Assembly: GCA_963781725.1 (NCBI GenBank) | Contig: CAWAGV010000001.1 | Coordinates: 1,054,001 to 1,118,000, forward strand | Direction of reading: 5' to 3' | Source: BOG-931 sp963781725 | Lineage (GTDB): Bacteria > Pseudomonadota > Alphaproteobacteria > Rhizobiales > Xanthobacteraceae | DNA length: 64,000 nt | Part shown: positions 41,629 to 51,700 of the stretch, in pieces | Layout: each line of letters begins with the position of its first letter | Position numbering within the stretch: the stretch's first letter is position 1 | Notes under the pieces: generated by a model | What the model saw: only the letters and a program-made list of their open reading frames with translations | What the model was told of the DNA's origin: nothing | Database searches by the model: none | Program-made: the position numbers and the translations under genes

Positions 41629-42828
41629 ATGGAGCTTTCTGAACGCCTGCAAACGCCGATTTCGACGGCGGAACTGGAACGCCGCTGGAAAGCTGTGCGC
41701 GCCGCCATGGAGCGCGACAAGATCGACGTGCTGTTGATGCAGAACAACAGCGATCAGATGGGCGGCTACGTGAAATATTTCACCGACCTGCCCGCCACCA
41801 ACGGTTACCCGATGACGCTGGTGTTTCCGCGCGACGATTTGATGACGATGGTGACCCAGGGTCCGTTCGGCGGGGTCAACGAACTCAACGGCAAAAGCGA
41901 CGGCACGCGCCGCGGGGTCAAGACCTGGTACACAACGCCGAGCTATTCGTCCTGCTACTACACTGCGCCCTACGATCCCGAACTCGCGGCCAAGGCGCTG
42001 GCGCCTTACGCAGGCGGCACCATCGGCCTCGTCGGCACCTATCAGATGTCGTTTGCGGTCGTGGATTATCTGCAGAAGGGGCGCTTCTCGAACACCAAGT
42101 TCGTCGATGCCTCCGACCTCGTTGACCGTATCAAGGTCATCAAAAGCCCGGAGGAAAAAGAACTGGTGAAGCTCGCCGCCGCAATGCAGGACGGTGCAAT
42201 GCGCGCCGCCTTTGACGCGGTGGAGCCCGGCATGCGCGACCGCGACGTCGCCGCCATCGCGCAATGCTACAGTCAGCGCAACGGCAGCGAGCACGGCATC
42301 TACCTCTGTGCTTCGATGCCGATGGGCAAGCCGGCGCAATTTGCCGCGCGCCACTATCAGAACCGCGTCATCCAGAAAGGCGACGCCGTTGCCCTCCTGG
42401 TCGAGGATGCCGGCCCCGGCGGCATGTACACCGAGCTCGGCCGCACCTGTGTTGTGGGAAAAGCATCGCAGGAGATGAAAGACGAATACGCCTTCGCGCT
42501 TGAGGCCCGCAAATACAACTTGAGCCTGCTCAAGCCGGGCGCGGCGTGCAAGGACGTCTTCGCGGCCTATAACGACTTCATGCGCAAGAACGGCCGGCCG
42601 GAGGAAAAGCGTTTGCATTGCCACGGCCAAGGCTACGATCTGGTCGAACGCCCGCTCATTCGCAACGACGAGCCGATGAATATCGAAGTCGACATGAACA
42701 TCGTCGTGCATCCGACTTATTTCAAAGACGGCATGCTGTCGTGGTACTGCGACAACTACCTGATCGGTCCGAGCGGCCCCGGCGAGCGTCTGCACCATTT
42801 CCCGGAACAGTTGACCGAACTCGGTTAG
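41629..42828 (+). CDS. M24-family (pita-bread) protein with altered metal site
   Basis: The 399-residue protein has a creatinase-type N-domain and a pita-bread C-domain. Annotation as Xaa-Pro peptidase would be misleading: of the five usual ligands only His in HCHGQGYD is clearly kept. The two Asp positions read EDAGPGGMYTELGRT with altered spacing and Glu in place of the second Asp, the first Glu is His (IVVHPTY), and the last Glu appears as Cys-Asp (WYCDNYLIG). This is closer to metal-free creatinase-like or other non-peptidase members. AAAGGA nine bases before the ATG at 41629 supports the start. Confidence 0.82.
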   Translation: MELSERLQTPISTAELERRWKAVRAAMERDKIDVLLMQNNSDQMGGYVKYFTDLPATNGYPMTLVFPRDDLMTMVTQGPFGGVNELNGKSDGTRRGVKTWYTTPSYSSCYYTAPYDPELAAKALAPYAGGTIGLVGTYQMSFAVVDYLQKGRFSNTKFVDASDLVDRIKVIKSPEEKELVKLAAAMQDGAMRAAFDAVEPGMRDRDVAAIAQCYSQRNGSEHGIYLCASMPMGKPAQFAARHYQNRVIQKGDAVALLVEDAGPGGMYTELGRTCVVGKASQEMKDEYAFALEARKYNLSLLKPGAACKDVFAAYNDFMRKNGRPEEKRLHCHGQGYDLVERPLIRNDEPMNIEVDMNIVVHPTYFKDGMLSWYCDNYLIGPSGPGERLHHFPEQLTELG

Positions 42829-42917
42829 CCTTTTCCGCATAAGCGGCATTGCGTCGAACGGTCCGGTTGACGCCGTTACGCGACCAATGCAGCACTGCGG
42901 CAACGGAGGAAATGCCT

Positions 42918-43895
42918 ATGAAGACGAGACTTGCCGCGGCGCTGGCCGCGGCCGTGCTTGCATTCACCGCGACTGCGCAAGCCGACGATTTCCCCAGCCA
43001 CTCCCTGACCATGGTCATCCCGTTCGCTGCCGGCGGACCGACAGACGTACTGGGCCGCCTCGTGGCCGGACGCATGAGCGAAATCCTCGGCCAGACCGTG
43101 ATCGTCGAGAACGTCAACGGCGCCGGCGGCCAGACCGGATCGCTGCGCGTCGCCAATGCAACGCCGGACGGCTATGAATTCGTGCTCGCCACCGTCGGCA
43201 CGCACGCACAGGGCCAGACGCTTTATCAGCACCCGCTGTACAACGCCGTCACCGACTTCACGCCGGTCATCCTGATCGCCAACGTGCCGCTGGTGCTGGT
43301 GGCACGCAAGGATCTGCCGGTCAGCAACTTCAAGGAGTTCGTCTCCTACGTCAAAGAGAACCAGGCGAAGATGCAGTTCGGATCGGCCGGCACCGGCTCG
43401 GCGACGCACCTCGGCTGCCTGCTGATGGACTATCTGCTCAAGGTCAATGTCACCCACGTGCCCTATCGTGGCTCGGGCCCGGCGATGCAGGACCTCCAGG
43501 GCGGCCGCATCGACTACCTGTGCGATGTGATGACGACCGCGAAGCCGCCAATCGACAGCGGCGCGGTCAAGGGTCTCGCGGTGTTCGACGCGCGACGGTC
43601 CCCGGCCCTGCCCAATATTCCCACTGCCGTGGAACAAGGCACGCCCGACCTGATCGCCTATACCTGGAATGCGATCTTCCTGCCGAAGAATGCGCCGCCG
43701 GATATCGTCAAGAAGCTGCACGACGCCACGCTCGCGGCCATGCATACGCCCGCAGTGCGCGACAGGCTCAGTGGATTGGGAGCGGAAATCGTCACCGACG
43801 AGCAGGCAACGCCGAAATATCTCGGCGATCTCGTCAAAAGCGAAATCGCCAAATGGGCGGTGCCGATCAAGGCCAGCGGCGTCACCGTGGAATAA
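42918..43895 (+). CDS. Tripartite tricarboxylate transporter substrate-binding protein (Bug/TctC)
   Basis: The 325-residue periplasmic protein has a signal peptide (residues 1-22, ending QA-D) and Bug signatures: MVIPFAAGGPTDVLGRLVA, the VENVNGAGGQTGSLRVANA loop and THVPYRGSGPAMQDLQGG. Bug proteins bind carboxylates or amides, often for TctAB-type uptake. GGAGGA seven bases before the ATG at 42918 fixes that start over an ATG two codons earlier. It is the third gene of the dehydrogenase / M24 / Bug cluster; a strong terminator follows. No TctAB pair is adjacent. Confidence 0.92.
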   Translation: MKTRLAAALAAAVLAFTATAQADDFPSHSLTMVIPFAAGGPTDVLGRLVAGRMSEILGQTVIVENVNGAGGQTGSLRVANATPDGYEFVLATVGTHAQGQTLYQHPLYNAVTDFTPVILIANVPLVLVARKDLPVSNFKEFVSYVKENQAKMQFGSAGTGSATHLGCLLMDYLLKVNVTHVPYRGSGPAMQDLQGGRIDYLCDVMTTAKPPIDSGAVKGLAVFDARRSPALPNIPTAVEQGTPDLIAYTWNAIFLPKNAPPDIVKKLHDATLAAMHTPAVRDRLSGLGAEIVTDEQATPKYLGDLVKSEIAKWAVPIKASGVTVE

Positions 43896-43943
43896 CGCCT
43901 CCCCCAACCGGCCTACCGGCTGGCTTTCCGGTTCCATCCGGCG

Positions 43944-43968
43944 AGCGGCGGCCAATCCCGCCGCTTTT
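43944..43968 (+). terminator. Rho-independent terminator after the Bug protein gene
   Basis: AGCGGCGG (43944-43951) pairs with CCGCCGCT (43958-43965) around a six-base loop and runs straight into TTTT. It ends the 40655-43895 transcription unit. Confidence 0.8.
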
Positions 43969-44073
43969 CGTCCCTGCTTTGCGCGAAAAAATCCGCAATC
44001 GCGTCACCCTAAGGCCACGCGGCCTGTGCCGTAATGACGTCGGGGAGCTTCATCCAGTCGATGGAGAAAAGTG

Positions 44074-44913
44074 ATGTTGCGTATCCGCGTAATCACTGCT
44101 GGCGCGATGGTGCTGATGATGGCAGGCGCCGCCGCGGCACAGTCCGCCGCGGCACAGTCCGATGATGTGTCCGGCACTGCGGCACCGGGGAAGCCGGTTT
44201 CCTTGCTGCAGATTCTCTTGAAGCCTGCGAGCAGTCAGCCGGCGCAGGACGACCCAGCCGTACAAGCTGAGAGTGAGCCGGCGCAGGCGCAGCCGGCAGA
44301 GCACAACGGCTACAGGAAAGTCGCACACCGGCACAGATCGGCGCGGAAATACGTGCATCGGAAAGCTCACGACGAAGACACCGCCGCCGCGCCGCCGGCA
44401 TCGGACACCGCGGCCCCAACCGTTGCACCGGCGTCCGATGCTACGGCGAACACACAAGCCGCACCCGATCAATCGAACATGAGCGCCCTGGTCGTTGACG
44501 GCCACACGGTGCAGGTCGCCTCGCCCGACCAGGTCAACATGATGGATATGGCTGCCGGCGAGACACCAGCGGCAGATCCGCAACCGGCCTTGGCCGCACC
44601 GGCACAGGACATAACGGCTGCGCAGCCATCCGATGCGGTTGCGGTCCCCGCTCCGGCACAAGATCAGCCGGCAGCGCTCGATCAAACACCGGAGACCGCT
44701 CCGGCCGTTGTTGCAACGGAATCGGTCGTGCAACAGGACGATGGCAGCAATAACAGCAACAGCCGCGATCTTTGGTACGAGAAGCTTCTGGCGACGCTGA
44801 GCGGCGCGTTCGTCGCCGCATCGGTCGCCTGGCTTCTGATCGGCTCGGCGCCGCCGCGCCGTGACAGCCGCGAGCCGATGCTGACTTACGAAACCGAACG
44901 CATGACGCGTTGA
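44074..44913 (+). CDS. Membrane-anchored Ala/Pro/Gln-rich protein
   Basis: The 279-residue protein has an N-terminal signal or anchor segment (about residues 3-23), a long low-complexity region rich in Ala, Pro, Gln, Thr and Asp (about 25-225) with a His/Arg/Lys patch near 75-100, and a second hydrophobic helix near 240-258. Topology would place the linker in the periplasm. No functional domain is visible. GGAG seven bases upstream supports the ATG at 44074. Its last 28 bases overlap the convergent LsrF-like gene. Confidence 0.65.
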   Translation: MLRIRVITAGAMVLMMAGAAAAQSAAAQSDDVSGTAAPGKPVSLLQILLKPASSQPAQDDPAVQAESEPAQAQPAEHNGYRKVAHRHRSARKYVHRKAHDEDTAAAPPASDTAAPTVAPASDATANTQAAPDQSNMSALVVDGHTVQVASPDQVNMMDMAAGETPAADPQPALAAPAQDITAAQPSDAVAVPAPAQDQPAALDQTPETAPAVVATESVVQQDDGSNNSNSRDLWYEKLLATLSGAFVAASVAWLLIGSAPPRRDSREPMLTYETERMTR

Positions 44914-45800
44914 GCGTCGCCCTCGCCTTTCGCCTTCAGCGTCTTGAACAGGTCGAAGGCGTCCTTGGGCTTCATGTTCTTGTGCACGACAGCGCCGACG
45001 GCGGCGATCATCGCCTGCGGCGCGTCGGACTGGAAAATGTTGCGGCCCATATCAACTCCCGCCGCGCCCTGCTGCACGGCGTTGTAGGCCATGGTCAGCG
45101 CGTCGAGTTCCGGCAGCTTCTTGCCGCCGGCCATCACGATCGGCACCGGACACGACGCGGTGACAGTCTCGAAGCCTTCGTCGACGTAATAGGTCTTGAC
45201 GTATTGCGCGCCAAGCTCGGCGATGATGCGGCAGGCGAGCCGGAAATATTTGGCGTCGCGCACCATGGCCTTGCCGACCGCGGTGATGCCCATCACCGGA
45301 ATGCCGACGCGCAAACCGGCATCGACCAGCTTGGTCATGTTGTGCACCGAGCGCGTCTCATGCTCGCCGCCGATGAACACCTGAATGCCGACGCCGGCCG
45401 CATTGAGCCGCATCGCGTCGTCCATATCCATGGCGATCTGCTCGTCGGACAGCTCTTCGCGCAGGATGCTCGGGCCGCCGCTGGCGCGCAGCACCATCGG
45501 CTTCTGGCTCTCCGCGGGGATGACACTGCGCAGAATGCCGCGCGTGCAGAACAGCGCGTCGCAGTTCGGCAACAGCGGCACGATGGAAAGATCGATGCGC
45601 TCGAGGCCGGTGGTCGGGCCCTGGAAGTAGCCGTGATCAACGGCGAGCATCACGGTGCGGCCGGAAACCGGATCGAATACCCGCGCCATGCGGTTCTTCA
45701 TGCCCCAGTCGAGCTGGTGCGTGCCTTTGAGAAAAAAGCCCGGCGTCTGTTGCGGCTGGTCGACCGAGTAGCGTTCGCCTTCCTTGTCGGCTTCCGGCAT
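44886..45800 (-). CDS. LsrF-like class I aldolase/thiolase family protein
   Basis: The 304-residue TIM-barrel protein matches the DeoC/FbaB/LsrF family: LAVDHGYFQGPTTGLERID near the N-terminus, an AVGKAMVRDAKYF segment and YVKTYYVDEGFE, whose Lys corresponds to the Schiff-base lysine of E. coli LsrF. LsrF acts on the phospho-AI-2 breakdown product. No lsr transport or kinase genes are nearby, so this homologue may serve another ketose-phosphate or thiolase reaction. AGGA seven bases upstream supports the start. It overlaps the convergent upstream gene by 28 bases. Confidence 0.85.
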   Translation of the reverse strand: MPEADKEGERYSVDQPQQTPGFFLKGTHQLDWGMKNRMARVFDPVSGRTVMLAVDHGYFQGPTTGLERIDLSIVPLLPNCDALFCTRGILRSVIPAESQKPMVLRASGGPSILREELSDEQIAMDMDDAMRLNAAGVGIQVFIGGEHETRSVHNMTKLVDAGLRVGIPVMGITAVGKAMVRDAKYFRLACRIIAELGAQYVKTYYVDEGFETVTASCPVPIVMAGGKKLPELDALTMAYNAVQQGAAGVDMGRNIFQSDAPQAMIAAVGAVVHKNMKPKDAFDLFKTLKAKGEGDAQRVMRSVS

Positions 45801-45948
45801 GGGCGTCGTCCTAGTGAAATGGATTGGCAGACGTATGCGTCATCGCCCTCACGCAAAGCAAGGGCGGTCACCGAAAAACCAAGCGTAGCCTAACCGTGGA
45901 ACGGCGTTTAATTCCGTGCGAGCTGTCTGCAGCCGTTGAAGTGCGCGG

Positions 45949-46245
45949 TTAACGCTGGGCCTGGTGTTTGCGGTGCTTGCGGCTTGCTGCCGCCGCGGGC
46001 GCAGAGGGGCCGCTGCCGTAAGGATTGACGTTACAGGAGCCCTTATTGCCTGCGATCACGTTCGGATAGCACTCCTCGAAGCTGCGATAGACGCACTCCC
46101 AGGAGACCCCGCCGTCGCCATAGTCGATGATTGCGCACCATGGCGCATTGCCGCCGGAGGCGCGGCTGGGGGCCGCAGCGGCGCTCATGGTTACCGCCAG
46201 GGCCGCCGTCACAAACAGCAATTTTGAAACCCGGGATTCAAGCAC
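45949..46245 (-). CDS. DUF3551-like secreted small protein
   Basis: From the GTG at 46245 the product has 98 residues: a signal peptide (VSKLLFVTAALAVTMSAAAA, ending around residue 28), then PWCAIIDYGDGGVSWECVYRSFEEC, with paired cysteines typical of DUF3551 proteins in Bradyrhizobium relatives, and a basic His/Lys-rich tail. Function unknown. CGGAGAAG directly before the GTG supports that start over a far-upstream Met at 46377. It is divergent from imuA, separated by the SOS boxes. Confidence 0.7.
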   Translation of the reverse strand: MLESRVSKLLFVTAALAVTMSAAAAPSRASGGNAPWCAIIDYGDGGVSWECVYRSFEECYPNVIAGNKGSCNVNPYGSGPSAPAAAASRKHRKHQAQR

Positions 46246-46397
46246 GGTGCTTCTCCGTTTTGCGTCGTTACTCTGGGCGTAGAGAGACAAACCCCGGTGC
46301 TTTGCGAATCTTTCCCCCGCCTCACGCGGGTGGCCAGCCTGAACTCCGACTAGTCCCCCGAGCGTTGCCTCAGCCATCCCAATAGTCTCTTGGCAAT

Positions 46398-46412
46398 GTT
46401 CCTGTTATGTTC
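46398..46412 (+). promoter_or_regulatory. SOS (LexA) box GTTC-N7-GTTC
   Basis: GTTC (46398-46401), seven bases, GTTC (46409-46412): the exact alphaproteobacterial LexA-binding consensus. It lies 66 bases upstream of the imuA start. Confidence 0.8.
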
Positions 46413-46427
46413 TAGTATACACGATAA

Positions 46428-46442
46428 GAACATACAGCGAAC
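46428..46442 (-). promoter_or_regulatory. Second SOS (LexA) box, inverted
   Basis: GAAC (46428-46431), seven bases, GAAC (46439-46442), which is GTTC-N7-GTTC on the minus strand. It lies 36 bases upstream of imuA and in opposite orientation to the first box, 15 bases away. Confidence 0.8.
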
Positions 46443-46477
46443 ATACATACCCTTATACAACGCCGAGAGATACACAA

Positions 46478-47284
46478 GTGACTGTTTTATCTAAATTTTC
46501 TGTCACTGGCCATCGCGCTGCCATTCTCGGTGAATTACGCCGCCTGTTGCCGTGCCTGGAGGGGTTCGAAAGGCCGCTGCCGTGCGGTCTGCCATTCGGT
46601 CTTGCCGCCCTCGATTCCCATCTGCCGGAGGGTGGTCTGACCTGCGGTGGCCTGCATGAAATCGTGCCCGAAACAGAGGGTGCGGCCGCATCGGCTTTCG
46701 GGTTCGTCGCGGCAGTGCTCGGTCGTCTGCCAAAAGCCCGCCCTTTGGTTTGGGTCACACCGGCTTATGGCTACCGCCCACAGGGGCGCCACGTTTTTGG
46801 CCGGCTTCACGGTCACGGCTTCAACGCGCTTGGACTCGATCCAGGCCGGCTGATCCTGGTCGAAACCGCGCAACGCAAAGAGACCTTGTGGGCGATCGAG
46901 GAAGCGCTGCACTCGACAGCCCCGGCTGCCGTCATCGGCGCCATCGACAAGCTCGATCTCCGAACCAGCCAGCGTTTGCAGCTCGCCGCCACCGATACCG
47001 GATTGCCGCTCTTTTTGCTGCGGCCGGCGCCGACGCTGGAATCCAGCGCCGCGGCGACACGCTGGCGGATCGGCACCGCGGAAGCCGCACGCGACCGCTT
47101 CGGGCTCATCGTGCGCCCGCGCTGGCATCTGCATCTCGAACGCTGTCGTAACGGACGGCCTGGTCAATGGGTGGTGGAGTACGATCATGTCGCGCATTGT
47201 TTCAGTTTATCTGCCGCGATGGCCGATCCTTCGCATGCTCGCAGCACAGGCGAAGAGCCGCTGCGAACAGCCCGTTGCGCCTGA
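46478..47284 (+). CDS. imuA: ImuA, SOS mutagenesis accessory protein
   Basis: The 268-residue RecA-like/SulA-related protein has LPFGLAALDSHLPEGGLTCGGLHEIVPE in its first third and the downstream pattern RPLVWVTPAYGYRPQGR typical of alphaproteobacterial ImuA. It partners ImuB and DnaE2 in damage-induced translesion synthesis. The start is GTG at 46478 with a weak ribosome-binding site. Two SOS boxes lie directly upstream, so LexA control is expected. Its last 98 bases overlap imuB, a known feature of this cassette. Confidence 0.9.
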   Translation: MTVLSKFSVTGHRAAILGELRRLLPCLEGFERPLPCGLPFGLAALDSHLPEGGLTCGGLHEIVPETEGAAASAFGFVAAVLGRLPKARPLVWVTPAYGYRPQGRHVFGRLHGHGFNALGLDPGRLILVETAQRKETLWAIEEALHSTAPAAVIGAIDKLDLRTSQRLQLAATDTGLPLFLLRPAPTLESSAAATRWRIGTAEAARDRFGLIVRPRWHLHLERCRNGRPGQWVVEYDHVAHCFSLSAAMADPSHARSTGEEPLRTARCA

Positions 47285-48749
47285 CGAACCGTTCGTCCTT
47301 ATCGTTGCGGCAAGCGGCGGCCCGCGCATCTCCGCCATGAACGAAGCGGCAGAGGACCTGGGCCTTGCCATCGGCGAACCGCTGGCCGATGCGCGCGCGA
47401 AAGCCGGGTTTCTGCAAGTGCGCGCCGCCGAGCCCACGGCCGACGACCTCGCCCTGCAAAAACTGGCCTTGTGGGCGACGCGCTACACGCCGACCGCGTC
47501 GCCATGGGGTGAGGACAACGGCGCCGACGGATTTTTCCTCGACATCGAAGGTTCGGCGCATTTGTTCGGCGGCGAGGAAAAACTGATCGCCGACCTTGCC
47601 GCACGGCTTGAAAAGAATTTCCGCCTGCCGACGCGCATTGCCGTTGCCGATACGCCCGGTACGGCATGGGCGCTGTCGCATTACCACCAGGCATCGTTGT
47701 CCGTTTTGCCGCCGTGCCAGGGAGCCACGGCGCTCGCGCCGTTGCCGATCGCAGGTTTGCGGCTCACGCCGCATACCCGCGCCACGCTGCGCCGGCTTGG
47801 CTTCAAGACCATCGGCGCGCTGCTCGACAAGCCGCGCGCGCCGTTCGCCGCGCGATTTCCTGCCGAACTGCTGCGCCGTGTCGATCAGGCGCTCGGCCGC
47901 ATCGACGAGCCGCTCGTGCCCGTCATCGCGCCGCCGGTCTATCATTCATTGCGTTATCTGCTGGAGCCAATCTTCACCCAACAGGCGATCGTCGCCCACG
48001 CCGACCGTCTCATGCAGACGCTCGGTCAGGTGCTTGCCCGTGACGGCGCCGGTGCCCGCAGCTTGCGGCTGTCACTTTATAATGTCGACGGTGCGGTCGA
48101 GATCGTCGACATCGGACTGACGCAGCCGACACGCGACGCTGCCCATGTGACGCGGCTCATCAACCTGAAGCTCGAGGCGTTTGCCGGGACCCATGACGCC
48201 GGTTTCGGTTTCGAGGCTGTTGGCCTGGCCGTGACTTGTGCCGAGCCGATGCCGGAGCGGCAGACGGAATTTGCCGCCACGGCCGCGGATGACGCCAATA
48301 CGGAGCGCTGCGCGGCTTTGATCGATGCCTTGCGCCAGCGGCTCGGACCGCAAAGCGTGCGCTGTTTCAAACCGGTCGCCAGTCATTTACCCGAACGCGC
48401 GGAAATCCTGCCGCCGCTGACCGGCGCAACCGCCGCATGGCCGGCCCCGGAGCAGGCCCGCCCGCTGCTGCTGCTGCCTCATGCCGAGCCGGCCGAAGAC
48501 GTGCTGGCGCTCATTCCCGAAGGGCCGCCGCGGCGCTTTCGCTGGCGCGGCATCACGCACGAGATCAAAGGCGCGGAAGGACCGGAGCGCATCGCCGGCG
48601 AATGGTGGCGGCAGCGCGTGCAGCAGCCGACGCGCGATTACTACCTCGTCGAGGATTCCGACGGCCAGCGCTTCTGGCTTTATCGCGAAGGCATCCTTGG
48701 CCGCGAAACGGCGGATGCGCGCTGGTTCGTGCACGGGCTGTTTGCGTGA
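47187..48749 (+). CDS. imuB: ImuB, inactive Y-family polymerase-like protein
   Basis: The 520-residue protein has the Y-family polymerase layout (MSRIVSVYLPRWPILRML at the start, FFLDIEGSAHLFGG in the palm, a helix-hairpin-helix AGLRLTPHTRATLRRLGFKTIGAL) and a long C-terminal tail. The catalytic acidic residues of active Y polymerases are not at their usual places, matching ImuB, which acts as a hub that brings DnaE2 to the beta clamp. It overlaps imuA by 98 bases and is followed at once by dnaE2. Confidence 0.93.
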   Translation: MSRIVSVYLPRWPILRMLAAQAKSRCEQPVAPDEPFVLIVAASGGPRISAMNEAAEDLGLAIGEPLADARAKAGFLQVRAAEPTADDLALQKLALWATRYTPTASPWGEDNGADGFFLDIEGSAHLFGGEEKLIADLAARLEKNFRLPTRIAVADTPGTAWALSHYHQASLSVLPPCQGATALAPLPIAGLRLTPHTRATLRRLGFKTIGALLDKPRAPFAARFPAELLRRVDQALGRIDEPLVPVIAPPVYHSLRYLLEPIFTQQAIVAHADRLMQTLGQVLARDGAGARSLRLSLYNVDGAVEIVDIGLTQPTRDAAHVTRLINLKLEAFAGTHDAGFGFEAVGLAVTCAEPMPERQTEFAATAADDANTERCAALIDALRQRLGPQSVRCFKPVASHLPERAEILPPLTGATAAWPAPEQARPLLLLPHAEPAEDVLALIPEGPPRRFRWRGITHEIKGAEGPERIAGEWWRQRVQQPTRDYYLVEDSDGQRFWLYREGILGRETADARWFVHGLFA

Positions 48750-51700
48750 GTGGCGCCGATGACTGGGTATGCCGAACTGGCCGTCACCACCAACTTCTCC
48801 TTCCTGCGCGGCGTCTCGCATCCGCAGGAAATGGTGGCGCAGGCGCAAGCGCTTGGGCTTGCCGCCATCGGCATTGCCGACCGCAATTCCTTCGCCGGCG
48901 TCGTGCGGGCCTATGCCGAGGCCAAAAAGCGGAACATCAAACTTTTGGTCGGAACGCGGCTTGTCACCGTCGATGGATTCGAGGTTCTGACCTATCCGAC
49001 GGATCGTGAAGCTTATGGGCGGCTCTGCCGGCTGCTCACTTCCAGCAATCAAAGAGCCAAAAAGGTTGGCAAAGGCGAATGTCGTCTGACCTTCGACGAT
49101 ATTCTTTCCGCAAACGAAGGCCAGATTTTTATCGTCCTGCCGCCGCCAAAGCTGGTCGACCGTCGTTTTGGCGAACGTCTCGCCACCCTGGCCCGCACCG
49201 CACCCGGCCGCACCTTTCTCGGCGGCGTTCACTATCATCGCGGCGACGAACCGCGGCGGCTTGCCGTGCTGGACGAGTTGGGCGAACGCGCCGGCGCGCC
49301 GCTCGTCGCCATCAACGACGTTTCCTATCACGCGCCGGAACGCCGCCCGCTCGCCGACGTCGTTACCTGCATCCGCGAGAAATGCACCATCGCCGCGGCC
49401 GGCTTCCGGCTCACCATCAATGCCGAACGTCATCTCAAGCCGCCGGAAGAAATGGCGCGGCTGTTCCGGAAATTTCCGGATGCCATCGCCCGCACGATCC
49501 AAATCGCCGGCGCCTGCACGTTCTCGCTCGGCGAGTTGAAATACGAATATCCCGACGAACCGGTGCCGCCGGACAAAACCCCGCAGCAGCACCTCGAAGA
49601 CCTGACCTGGGCCGGCGCCGCGGAGCGTTATCCGAAAGACCGGTTCCCGTACGGCATTCCGGCCGACGTCAAAAAACGGCTGACGGACGAGTTGGCGCTT
49701 ATCGCCACGCTCGACTACGCCCGTTACTTCCTCACCGTTCACGACGTCGTCGCCCATGCCCGCAAGGAACTGAAAATCCTCTGCCAGGGCCGCGGCTCTG
49801 CCGCCAACAGCGCGGTTTGCTATTGCCTCGGCATTACCGAGGTCAATCCGAACGAGAGCAAGCTGCTGTTCGCCCGTTTTATTTCCGCGAACCGCAACGA
49901 GCCGCCGGATATCGACGTCGATTTTGAGCATGAGCGGCGCGAAGACGTCATCCAGTACATCTATGATCGCTACGGCCGGCATCGCGCGGCGATTTGCGCA
50001 ACCGTCATTCATTACCGCTCCCGCCGCGCGATCCGGGATGTCGGCAAGGCCATGGGATTGACGGAGGACGTCACCGCGGCGCTGGCAAAGACCATCTGGG
50101 GTCACGGTGACGAACTGCCGGACGATTACATTCGTCAGGCCGGACTCGATCCGGCCAACCCGGAGATCCGGCAGGCCGTCGCACTGGCGAACGCGATCAC
50201 CGGCTTTCCGCGCCATCTGTCCCAGCATGTCGGCGGCTTCGTCCTCACCCGCGGCCGGCTCGATGAAACCGTACCGATCGGCAACGCCGCCATGGACGAG
50301 CGCACCTTCATCGAATGGGACAAGGACGATATCGACACGCTCGGCTTGATGAAGGTCGATGTGCTTGCGCTCGGCATGCTGAGCTGCCTGCGTCGCGGGC
50401 TCGATCTTCTGAAAACGAACTACGGCAGGGATTTAACGCTGGCGACCATTCCGCAGGACGGAACGGAAGATGCCGGCAAAGTCTACGAGATGCTGTCGCG
50501 CGCCAATTCCATCGGCGTATTCCAGGTCGAGAGCCGGGCGCAGATGTCGATGCTGCCGCGGCTCAAGCCGGAATGCTTCTACGATCTCGTCATCGAAGTC
50601 GCGATCGTGCGGCCGGGGCCGATCCAGGGCGACATGGTGCATCCTTATCTGCGGCGGCGGGACAGGATCGATCCCGAACATTATCCGTCGCCCGATCCCG
50701 CGGAAGGTCCCGCCGACGAACTGGAAAATGTCCTGAAGAGAACTCTCGGCGTTCCGCTGTTTCAGGAGCAGGCGATGCAGATCGCCATCGACGCGGCAAA
50801 ATTCACGCCGGATGAAGCCGACGGCCTGCGCCGCGCCATGGCGACCTTCCGTCATAACGGCACGGTGCATCGCTTCGAGGACAAGTTCATCAACGGCATG
50901 GTGCGTCGCGGTTATGACCGCGCTTTTGCCGAACGCTGCTTCAAACAGATCGAAGGCTTCGGCGAATACGGCTTTCCGGAAAGTCACGCCGCGAGTTTCG
51001 CGCTGCTGGTCTACGCCTCGGCGTGGATCAAATGCCACTATCCGGAGGTGTTCTGCGCCGCCATCCTCAACAGCCAGCCGATGGGTTTTTATCAGCCGGC
51101 GCAGCTTGTGCGCGATGCGCGGGCGCACGGTGTCGAAGTCCGCCCGGCCGACGTCAATTTCAGCGATTGGGATTGCACGCTGGAGCCCACTGCCGCAGGA
51201 CGGCACGCCGTGCGGCTCGGCTTTCGCCTCATCAACGGGCTTTCGGAAAAAGAATTCGAAACATTCGTTGCGGCGCGCGGTAACGGATTCTCTTCCATCG
51301 AACGGCTCGCCACGATTGCCGGCGTGTCACGCTTCACCATCGGACGGCTCGCCGAAGCCGATGCGTTCCGGTCATTGGGGCTCGACCGGCGCGCCGCCTT
51401 GTGGGCGGCGCAGCGGCTTGACGTGATCGGGATCAGCACCGCGCGGCGCACCGCCAATACCAAAATCGAAAATCCACTGCCGCTGCTTGCGCCGCATTTG
51501 AGCGACGAATTGTTCACCGAAGAACCCGTCATGCTGCCGGACATGCCGCTCGCCGAGCATGTCGTCGAGGATTATGTCGCAACCGGCCTGTCGCTGAAGG
51601 CGCATCCCGTCAGGTTTTTCCGCAACCGCCTCGCTGCGCTTGGCGCCATACACAATATTGAGCTGGGCAGCGACGCTTTACCGCAGGACTCGACGGTCAC

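Noticed and set aside
48387..50228. 613-codon minus-strand open frame across imuB and dnaE2
   Set aside because: It is antisense to two clearly functional genes and has no recognisable motif.
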